This document shows positions 6,571 to 11,844 of a stretch of DNA of 11,844 nucleotides, piece after piece (position 1 is the stretch's first letter; each line of letters begins with the position of its first letter). The notes below the pieces were generated by a model that had not been told where the DNA came from, searched no databases, and was given only the letters and a program-made list of their open reading frames with translations. The stretch is taken from positions 1 through 11,844 of the forward strand of contig CAXTJZ010000116.1 of assembly GCA_964244695.1 (NCBI GenBank), in the 5' to 3' direction. Source of the DNA: BOG-908 sp964244695 (lineage in GTDB: Bacteria > Pseudomonadota > Alphaproteobacteria > Acetobacterales > Acetobacteraceae). The translations under genes and the position numbers were made by a program.

Positions 6571-7104
6571 CTAAAGCGGATCTCCAGAGACCTTACGCTC
6601 CAACACCAACAAATGCGCCTCCCCCCGAGGCGCACGCGGATCGACGTGTAAATACTGTTGCCAAGCCTTCAAAGCCCGCGAATTGTCATTCTTCGCCTCG
6701 GCCATGTGCGACAGATCCGCCAACGCCGGAAAACACCGCGGCTCGTGCGCCAGCGCTTGCGCCAAATCGGCGTAGGCGCCCCTGTCATCGCCGTTTGCGT
6801 AGCGCGCCTCGGCATGCAGGCGCCAGAGCAGCGCCTGGTCCGGCTGCAAGTCCAGCGCGGCGTCCAGGTCTCCTATCGCGGTGCGCGGGTCCTGCTTGGC
6901 CAGGGACTGCATCGCCCTGTCCGCCAGCAGTTGCACGGCGGGCGACACCGCTTGCAGCCACGCAGCGCTGATCTGCTGTTCCAACATCTCGGCCTGCTGC
7001 TCCGTCGGCGCGCGGGCCAGCGCGTCCAGCAGTGGCGCGGCCTTGTCCGGCGGCGGGGATGCCGCGGCAAGCACGATCGCACAGGCCAGGAGCGCCGCGC
7101 GCAT
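6571..7104 (-). CDS. TPR-repeat protein, exported, coupled to glcF
   Basis: A 177-residue protein with a short hydrophobic N-terminus (MRAALLACAIVLAAASPPP) that looks like a signal peptide. After a helical segment (about 20-55) come about three tetratricopeptide-like units: 57-89 (AIGDLDAALDLQPDQ), 91-124 (RGAYADLAQALAHEP) and 125-158 (ALKAWQQYLHVDP). TPRs are protein-binding scaffolds, so no enzymatic role is expected. Similar small signal-peptide TPR proteins occur in alphaproteobacteria, but I know of no defined function. Its ATG overlaps the glcF stop codon (TGATG), so it is most likely made by re-initiation after GlcF and is the last gene of the glc operon. A longer frame beginning at 7437 is antisense-free but lies inside glcF in another frame and was discarded. 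Confidence 0.8.
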   Translation of the reverse strand: MRAALLACAIVLAAASPPPDKAAPLLDALARAPTEQQAEMLEQQISAAWLQAVSPAVQLLADRAMQSLAKQDPRTAIGDLDAALDLQPDQALLWRLHAEARYANGDDRGAYADLAQALAHEPRCFPALADLSHMAEAKNDNSRALKAWQQYLHVDPRAPRGEAHLLVLERKVSGDPL

Positions 7105-8423
7105 CAGGCGGCAGCCACGCCGTCCAGCGCTGCGGGAAGCGGTCCGCCCGCCATCCAGTCCAGCAGTTCCACGCTGTGCACGAGCGGCACACCGCCGCCG
7201 CCGAGTTGGGTGATGCAGCCGATGTTGCCGGCCGCGATCACGTCGGGCTTGGTACGCGCGATGTTGGCGAGCTTGCGCTCGCGCAGCCGCCCGGCGATTT
7301 CCGGCTGCATGATGTTGTAGGTGCCCGCCGAGCCGCAGCAGATATGCGGCTCCGCCGGTTCCACCACCGTAAATCCCGCGCGGCGCAGCAGCATCTTCGG
7401 CGTGTCGCTCACGCCTTGCCCGTGCTGCAGGCTGCACGCGCTCTGGTAAGTCACGCGCAAATTCGGCTTGTCACGCGTCGGCGTGTAGCCGAACTCCGCC
7501 AGGAACTCGCTTATGTCTTTCGTGCGCAAGGACACTTCGGCGGCACGCCCGCGCCACGGCTCCGGCTCGTTGCGGAACATGTAGCCATAATCCTTCACTG
7601 TCGTGCCGCAGCCGGACGTGTTGACGATGATCGCGTCCAGCCCGCCGCTTTCGATCTCCACGGTCCAGCCCTCGATGGCTGCGCGGGCCGCCGCCATGGC
7701 ATCTTCGTGGCGGCCCATGTGGTGCGTCAGCGCGCCGCAGCAGCCGACTTCCGGGGCGATGATCACGTCGGCACCCATGCGGGTCAGCAGCCGTATCGTC
7801 GCTTCGTTGATGGCGGGCGCCAGCGTCTTCTGCGCGCAGCCTGTCAGCAGCGCCACACGCGCACGCCGCTCATGCACCGCGCGGTGCACTTGCGGCCGCT
7901 GCATCTTGCCCACGCGTGGCAGGCGCGCGGGTGCAAGGCGCAGCATCGCGCGCAACCGCTGCGCCATCTGCGACTTGCCCGGTATGAGCGGCGCAAACGG
8001 TGCCGCCAGCCGCGCCCCGATCATCGCAGCACGGAACAAGCCTGGCTGCGGCAGCACCTTCGCCAACACCCAGCGCAGCGCGCGGTCGCCGAGCGGACGC
8101 TCATAACTCTCCTCGATGTAGCGCCGCGCATGATCGACCAGGTGCATATAGTTCACGCCCGAGGGACACGTCGTCATGCAGGACAGACAGGACAGGCAGC
8201 GATCCACATGCCGCACCACCTCCTCAGTTGCCGGCTTGCCGCCCTCCAGCATGTCTTTCATCAGATAGATGCGGCCGCGCGGCGAATCGAGCTCGTCACC
8301 CTGCAGCAGGAAAGTCGGGCATGTGGCCGTGCACATCCCGCAATGCACGCAGGTGCGCAGGATCTGGTTGCTGCTCGCGGTGTCCGGATCGGCGAGCTGG
8401 CGTTCGGTGAAATTGGTTTGCAT
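7104..8423 (-). CDS. glcF: Glycolate oxidase iron-sulfur subunit
   Basis: A 439-residue protein with two ferredoxin-type 4Fe-4S motifs at the N-terminus: C25, C28, C31, C35 (CVHCGMCTATCP) and C76, C79, C82, C86 (CLSCLSCMTTCP). Two cysteine-rich CCG modules follow, at C228-C229-G (GCCGALTHHMG) and C362-C363-G (ICCGSAGTYNIM). This is the GlcF/LutA-like layout, which carries electrons from the flavin subunits to the membrane quinone pool. It lies 6 bases after the glcE stop and overlaps the next gene by one base, so it is within an operon. It is slightly longer than the E. coli protein. With glcD and glcE present in order, the glycolate assignment is good, although a D-lactate or other 2-hydroxyacid cannot be excluded. 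Confidence 0.94.
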   Translation of the reverse strand: MQTNFTERQLADPDTASSNQILRTCVHCGMCTATCPTFLLQGDELDSPRGRIYLMKDMLEGGKPATEEVVRHVDRCLSCLSCMTTCPSGVNYMHLVDHARRYIEESYERPLGDRALRWVLAKVLPQPGLFRAAMIGARLAAPFAPLIPGKSQMAQRLRAMLRLAPARLPRVGKMQRPQVHRAVHERRARVALLTGCAQKTLAPAINEATIRLLTRMGADVIIAPEVGCCGALTHHMGRHEDAMAAARAAIEGWTVEIESGGLDAIIVNTSGCGTTVKDYGYMFRNEPEPWRGRAAEVSLRTKDISEFLAEFGYTPTRDKPNLRVTYQSACSLQHGQGVSDTPKMLLRRAGFTVVEPAEPHICCGSAGTYNIMQPEIAGRLRERKLANIARTKPDVIAAGNIGCITQLGGGGVPLVHSVELLDWMAGGPLPAALDGVAAA

Positions 8424-8429
8424 GCTTGC

Positions 8430-9620
8430 CTACATTCCCGCCGCAAGCCGGCCCGGATTCAAGATACCCTTTGGGTCCATCACGTCTTTCACCCGCCTCG
8501 CGATCGCCGCCAGCGCAGGCACTTCGCGCGGCACCACATCGACTGCCGCGCGCAAGGGTTCCGGCGCGCGCAGCAACGTCCACACGCCGCCGGCCGCCGC
8601 AGCCGCGCGGGTTACCGCGTCATGCGCCGCCTCGCTCGCCGGCCCGGCCAGCATCACCAGCCCGCCACCCCAATCAAGATAGCCCCGCGCGCCGGCTTGC
8701 GCCGCGGCAGCCAGAACACCCGGCCCAGCCGAGGGCCGGACCGACACCCGCCAGACCGCCTCGCCTGCCTCAGCCGGCAGTACCACCGCATCCCTGACCG
8801 CCGCCCAGGCAGCCACGCTCGCCGCCTCGTCCATCATCTCGGCCGAGCCGAAAGCCGCAAGCTCGGCACGCAAACGTCCAAGCCTGTAGGCCACGCTGGT
8901 CCTGAACTCCTCCATGCGCACCAGTGCCACGGGCCCGCCCAGGCCCAGCCGGCCAGCGGCCTCCACCGGCAGGTATGCCGCGCCAGACACACCGTAGGGG
9001 CTGCCCAGCGCCGCCGAAAGGGCCGCCACGCCGCGCACCGCATCCAGCCCCTGCAGCACCAGGGAGCCGCTCGCCTCAGGGGCAGGCAGCACCTTCAGCG
9101 TGATCTCGGTCATCACCCCGAGCGTGCCATGGCTGCCCGTCAGCAGCTTGCAGATGTCCAGCCCGGTCACGTTCTTCAGCACCCGCCCGCCGGAGCGCCG
9201 CAACTCACCCGTTCCATCGACCGCGCGCATCCCCAGCACATGGTCCCGCGTCGCACCCCAGGCCACACGCCGCGGCCCGGAAAGGTTGGTGGCCACCACA
9301 CCGCCCAGAGTCTGCGCGCCAGGCTCGGCGCCAAGCAGGGCGGCGTAATCGGGCGGCTCGGCAATCAGATGCTGGCCGTGCTCGGCCAGCATCGTCTGCA
9401 CCTCGGCCAGCGTCGTGCCGCTGCGGGCGGAGAACACGAGTTCCTTCGGTGCATACAGGGTGGCGCCCGTCAGCCGGCGGGTGGACAGGCTGCGTGCAGC
9501 TTGCACCGGGCGGAGCATACCAAGCTTGGTGCCTGCGCCTTGGACTAGCACGGGTTCCGCCGCTGCATGGGCATCGGTTATCGCGCCGGATAGCTCGGCT
9601 TCGGAAGCTGGCTCAAGCAT
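8430..9620 (-). CDS. glcE: Glycolate oxidase FAD-binding subunit
   Basis: A 396-residue FAD_binding_4 (PCMH-type) protein. The flavin-binding segments are QGAGTKLG (27-34) and TLGGVVATNLSGPRR (104-118), then the conserved WGATRDHVLGMRAVDG and GGRVLKNVTGLDICKLLTGSHGTLG blocks of GlcE, and a C-terminal MDPKGILNPGRL that closes the oxidase fold. GlcE pairs with GlcD as the second flavin subunit of the glycolate-oxidising complex. The ATG at 9620 was chosen since upstream codons in the open frame derive from repeat arm F. That arm abuts the start codon, so no good Shine-Dalgarno sequence is visible; translation may depend on upstream structure. It is separated from glcD by a 164-base gap holding element 3, unlike the tight glcE-glcF spacing. 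Confidence 0.93.
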   Translation of the reverse strand: MLEPASEAELSGAITDAHAAAEPVLVQGAGTKLGMLRPVQAARSLSTRRLTGATLYAPKELVFSARSGTTLAEVQTMLAEHGQHLIAEPPDYAALLGAEPGAQTLGGVVATNLSGPRRVAWGATRDHVLGMRAVDGTGELRRSGGRVLKNVTGLDICKLLTGSHGTLGVMTEITLKVLPAPEASGSLVLQGLDAVRGVAALSAALGSPYGVSGAAYLPVEAAGRLGLGGPVALVRMEEFRTSVAYRLGRLRAELAAFGSAEMMDEAASVAAWAAVRDAVVLPAEAGEAVWRVSVRPSAGPGVLAAAAQAGARGYLDWGGGLVMLAGPASEAAHDAVTRAAAAAGGVWTLLRAPEPLRAAVDVVPREVPALAAIARRVKDVMDPKGILNPGRLAAGM

Positions 9621-9670
9621 AGCAAGAAAGCGTTTCTTTTTTGAAAAAAAGAAACAAAAAACTTTTACTA
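9621..9670 (+). repeat. Hairpin repeat arm F
   Basis: AGCAAGAAAGC, stem GTTTC + T tract / A tract + GAAAC, then AAAAAACTTTTACTA. Both sides carry the same extra pair compared with GTTC/GAAC arms, a compensated change. It directly abuts the glcE start codon, on the opposite strand orientation. Confidence 0.85.
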
Positions 9671-9732
9671 CTCCGCTGCATCGGCGAAGTGTCAGACTCA
9701 TAATGGTTACGGCTGGCACACAAGCGGGGAAA

Positions 9733-9780
9733 CAAAAGTTTTTTGGTTCTTTTTTTTAAAAAAGAACTGCTTGCTTCCTT
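9733..9780 (-). repeat. Hairpin repeat arm G
   Basis: Minus-strand reading: GGAAGCAAGCAG, stem GTTC + T tract / A tract + GAAC, then CAAAAAACTTTTG. It begins 4 bases after the glcD TGA, in the sense direction of glcD. Confidence 0.86.
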
Positions 9781-9784
9781 CAAC

Positions 9785-11230
9785 TCAAGCGTCCGCCAGC
9801 AACGGAAACACTTTTGCAGGGTTCAGCAGCCACGCAGGATCGAACGCGCTCTTCAGCGCGCGCTGCTGCGCCAGCTCCGGCGCGGTGAACTGCACGGACA
9901 TCAGGTCGCGCTTCTCCACGCCCACCCCATGCTCGCCGGTCAGGCAGCCGCCCACTTCCACGCACAGCTTCAGGATGTCCGCGCCAAGCACCTCGGCGCG
10001 GTGGAAGCTGTCCGGATCGTTGGCGTCGAACATGATCAGCGGGTGCAGGTTGCCGTCACCGGCGTGGAAGATGTTGCAGACCTTCAGGCGCGCCGCCTCC
10101 GTCATCTCGCCGATGCGGCGCAACGTCTCTGGCAGCCGGCTCGTGGGTATGGTGCCGTCCATGCAGAGGTAGTCCGGGCTGATACGGCCCACCGCGCCGA
10201 ACGCACCCTTGCGGCCCTTCCAGATCGCCGTGCTCTCGGCCGCGGATTGGGAGATGCGCAGGCTCACCGGATCGAACTGCCTGCAGATGTCGCCTATGCG
10301 CGCCAGCAACGCGTCCTGCTCGGCGACGCTGCCTTCCACCTCGATGATCAGCAGCGCCTCGGCATTCATCGGGTAGCCGGCATGGGCGAACGCCTCGCAG
10401 GCGTGGATCGCGGGCTTGTCCATGAACTCGAGCGCCACGGGGATGATGCCGGAGCCGATGATGGCGTCCACGCAGGCGCCGGCCACCTCGTTGCTGCCGT
10501 AGCCCACCAGCATCGCGCGCGCGCCTTCGGGCGCACGTAGGATGCGCACGGTCACCTCGGTGACCATCGCCAGCATGCCTTCGCTGCCGGTGATCAGGCC
10601 GAGCCAGTCGTAACCCGCCGCATCCAGATGCGCGCCACCGATGTCGATGATCTCCCCCTCGATCGTCACGATCCGCAGCCCGAGCAGGTTGTTGGCCGTG
10701 ACGCCGTATTTCAGGCAGTGCGCTCCACCGGAGTTCATCCCCACGTTGCCGCCTATCATGCAGGCGAGCTGGCTGGAGGGATCAGGCGCGTAGAAGAAGC
10801 CCTCCCCCGAGACCGCGCCGGTGATGGCAAGGTTCGTCACGCCGGCCTGCACAGTGGCACAACGGTCCGCGTAGTCGATGTCCAGTATGGCGTTCATCCG
10901 CATCATGCCGACCACCACAGCGTCTTCCAGCGGCAATGCACCGCCGGACAGCGAGGTTCCGGCGCCGCGAGGGATCACGCGCAACCCGATGGAATGGCAG
11001 TATCGCAGGATGGCAGCCACCTGTTCGGTGGTCTCCGGAAGCACCACGGCCATCGGCGGCTGCCGGTAAGCCGACAGGCCATCAGTCTCGTAGGGCTTGA
11101 GCCGGCGCGTCTCGGCAATCACGCCGTCACCAGGAATTATCGCCTGCAGGGCGGCGACAATTTCATCCCGGCGGGCCAGGATGTCGGGCTTAGGTGCATT
11201 TTGCGCAATCATGCGCAAGAATTGGCACAT
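9785..11230 (-). CDS. glcD: Glycolate oxidase FAD-linked catalytic subunit
   Basis: A 481-residue flavoprotein that oxidises glycolate to glyoxylate. The FAD-binding loop is PRGAGTSLSGG (87-97), followed by a second flavin block (about 140-180) including GGNVGMNSGGAHCLKYG. The C-terminal FAD-linked oxidase domain has HAGDGNLHP (389-397) and GEHGVG (432-437), diagnostic of GlcD. It ends with the usual FDPAWLLNPAKVFP. The frame is intact and the length is close to E. coli GlcD (499). Start is uncertain: ATG 11230 or ATG 11212, neither with a clear ribosome site; repeat arm H begins 7 bases upstream of 11230. It is the first gene of glcD-glcE-glcF-TPR. No LysR- or GntR-type regulator gene such as glcC is present in the window. 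Confidence 0.95.
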   Translation of the reverse strand: MCQFLRMIAQNAPKPDILARRDEIVAALQAIIPGDGVIAETRRLKPYETDGLSAYRQPPMAVVLPETTEQVAAILRYCHSIGLRVIPRGAGTSLSGGALPLEDAVVVGMMRMNAILDIDYADRCATVQAGVTNLAITGAVSGEGFFYAPDPSSQLACMIGGNVGMNSGGAHCLKYGVTANNLLGLRIVTIEGEIIDIGGAHLDAAGYDWLGLITGSEGMLAMVTEVTVRILRAPEGARAMLVGYGSNEVAGACVDAIIGSGIIPVALEFMDKPAIHACEAFAHAGYPMNAEALLIIEVEGSVAEQDALLARIGDICRQFDPVSLRISQSAAESTAIWKGRKGAFGAVGRISPDYLCMDGTIPTSRLPETLRRIGEMTEAARLKVCNIFHAGDGNLHPLIMFDANDPDSFHRAEVLGADILKLCVEVGGCLTGEHGVGVEKRDLMSVQFTAPELAQQRALKSAFDPAWLLNPAKVFPLLADA

Positions 11231-11237
11231 GCGTTAC

Positions 11238-11288
11238 GGAAGGCAAGGCAAGTCGCCCTTTTTTGAAGGAAAGGACCAGAAAACTTTA
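11238..11288 (+). repeat. Hairpin repeat arm H (solitary, most diverged)
   Basis: GGAAGGCAAGGCAAG, a GC-richer stem (CCCTTTTTT against GGAAAGG), then CAGAAAACTTTA. The order of parts is the same as in other arms. It fills most of the 80-base gap between rpmJ and glcD and lies antisense to the likely glcD leader. Confidence 0.7.
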
Positions 11289-11310
11289 CGCCTTGGACTA
11301 ATCTCGCCGG

Positions 11311-11436
11311 TTAGCCCTGGCGGGCCTTCATGCGCGGGTTCTTCTTGTTGATCACATAGACGCGGCCACGCCGGCGCACGACGCGGCAATTCTTGTCGCG
11401 GGTTTTGGCAGCGCGCAGGCTGTTGCGGATCTTCAT
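11311..11436 (-). CDS. rpmJ: 50S ribosomal protein bL36
   Basis: A 41-residue basic protein beginning MKIRNSLRAAKTRDKNC and ending VYVINKKNPRMKARQG, a full-length match in pattern to alphaproteobacterial bL36. It has only one cysteine, so it is the zinc-independent (C-minus) form rather than the four-ligand zinc form. It binds 23S rRNA in the large ribosomal subunit. AAGG lies 7 bases before the ATG. It stands alone, outside any ribosomal protein operon, on the same strand as the glc genes and 80 bases upstream of glcD; read-through into glcD is possible, with repeat arm H between them. Confidence 0.95.
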   Translation of the reverse strand: MKIRNSLRAAKTRDKNCRVVRRRGRVYVINKKNPRMKARQG

Positions 11437-11465
11437 GACACGACCTTGGTATGCGGAATGCGGCC

Positions 11466-11518
11466 ACACGCGGGGCCGATCGGGAGGGGCGCGGATAGCC
11501 GCTCCGGCCCCGCCGTGT
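11466..11518 (-). terminator. GC-rich hairpin after the probable methyltransferase gene
   Basis: ACACG-CGGGGCCG (11466-11478) pairs with CGGCCCCGCCGTGT (11505-11518), 13 pairs with one bulged base, and the loop can form a further small stem (GCGG/CCGC). The arm on the right overlaps the stop codon of the upstream - strand gene. There is no T tract, so it may be a Rho-type or attenuating hairpin, or serve mRNA 3'-end stability; the terminator label is tentative. Confidence 0.45.
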
Positions 11519-11844
11519 CAAGCCGAGCGGATTGCGTGCCAGCGCATCAGCTTCACGCCAAGCCGGCGCATCAGCCTGATGCGCAGCAGCCACAGCTCGG
11601 CCTCCGTCACGAATGCCGCCGCCGTGTGCGCGGCAGGCCGCGGCCCGGCCGCCATCGCACGCACCGCCTCACGCCAGCCGGACAGCGTCTGCGTGACGTG
11701 GCGGTCGCTCATGTCCTCGGCCACGCGCACCTCGTAGCCTTGCGCCTGGAACGCGTCCGTCACCTCCTGCGCGTTCGGCAGCAGCGGCAGCCGGTTGTCC
11801 AGCCGGCACCAGGCGGCGAACTCCCTGTCCTGCACGCTGGGCGG
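11518..11844 (-). CDS. Probable SAM-dependent methyltransferase, C-terminal part
   Basis: Only the last 108 codons are in the window; the frame is open to the right edge. The visible segment has the look of the C-terminus of a class I methyltransferase: W....DNRLPLLPNAQEVTDAFQAQGYEVRVAEDMS, then SGWREAV, and an ending EAELWLLRIRLMRRLGVKLMRWHAIR. The SAM-binding motif I would be upstream, out of sight, so the family call rests on C-terminal resemblance alone. A GTG at 11835 could serve as a start for a 105-residue protein, but the continuing frame makes a truncated gene more likely. It is followed by a strong GC-rich hairpin and then rpmJ. Confidence 0.5.
   Translation of the reverse strand, partial: PPSVQDREFAAWCRLDNRLPLLPNAQEVTDAFQAQGYEVRVAEDMSDRHVTQTLSGWREAVRAMAAGPRPAAHTAAAFVTEAELWLLRIRLMRRLGVKLMRWHAIRSA

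Larger units (their letters stand above)
9621..9780. repeat. Composite inverted-pair hairpin element 3 (arms F and G), between glcD and glcE
   Basis: It fills nearly the entire 164-base gap inside the glc operon. Like element 1 it has left inner flank ACTTTTACTACTCCGC and right inner flank CAAGCGGGGAA, so elements 1 and 3 look like copies of the same composite unit; the middle of the spacer differs. The outer edges lie at the glcE start codon and 4 bases past the glcD stop. Confidence 0.86.

Noticed and set aside
7032..9548. An 838-codon open frame on the + strand.
   Set aside because: It is a GC-driven shadow opposite glcE and glcF, rich in Arg, His, Ala and Pro, with no domain pattern.
4563..11288. 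The repeats as a CRISPR array.
   Set aside because: Spacing is irregular (from under 100 bases to thousands), orientation alternates, copies are divergent and no cas genes are present.

Overview
The window looks like GC-rich alphaproteobacterial DNA, most likely from the family Acetobacteraceae. This is inferred from the ribosomal protein bL36 sequence, the high GC, a promoter matching the alphaproteobacterial general-stress sigma factor EcfG, and a complete glcD-glcE-glcF set. No 16S gene or other strict marker is present, so the family is a recollection-based judgement. Genes are densely packed: the longest gene-free stretch is about 200 bases, and almost all gene-free DNA of any size is filled by one family of AT-rich hairpin repeats.

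Left part (1-4560). The 5' part of an amylo-alpha-1,6-glucosidase / glycogen debranching enzyme runs leftward out of the window. Diverging from it is a two-gene bacterial non-homologous end-joining (NHEJ) operon, ligD-ku, with overlapping reading frames. A GGAAC-N17-CGTT match to the EcfG consensus ends only 8 bases before the chosen ligD ATG, which suggests stress-induced, nearly leaderless expression of the end-joining pair.

Middle part (4561-6570). A classical short-chain dehydrogenase (SDR) and a small secreted or periplasmic protein with a Pro/Ala-rich linker and an OmpA-like C-terminal domain follow on the + strand. Hairpin repeats separate them.

Right part (6571-11230). On the - strand lies glycolate oxidase: glcD (FAD subunit), glcE (FAD-binding subunit), glcF (iron-sulfur subunit), then a TPR protein whose ATG overlaps the glcF stop. 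The three Glc subunits would pass electrons from glycolate to the respiratory chain. A paired hairpin repeat is wedged between glcD and glcE, and a single one sits just upstream of glcD. Further right are rpmJ (bL36), a GC-rich hairpin and the 3' end of a probable methyltransferase gene.

The most unusual feature is the repeat family. There are eight arms, three of the sites being inverted pairs of about 160-175 bp. The hairpin stems show compensatory base changes between copies, and the elements start within 0-7 bases of stop or start codons at six of eight places. They resemble REP/BIME or MITE elements, but I cannot assign them to a known family from sequence alone.
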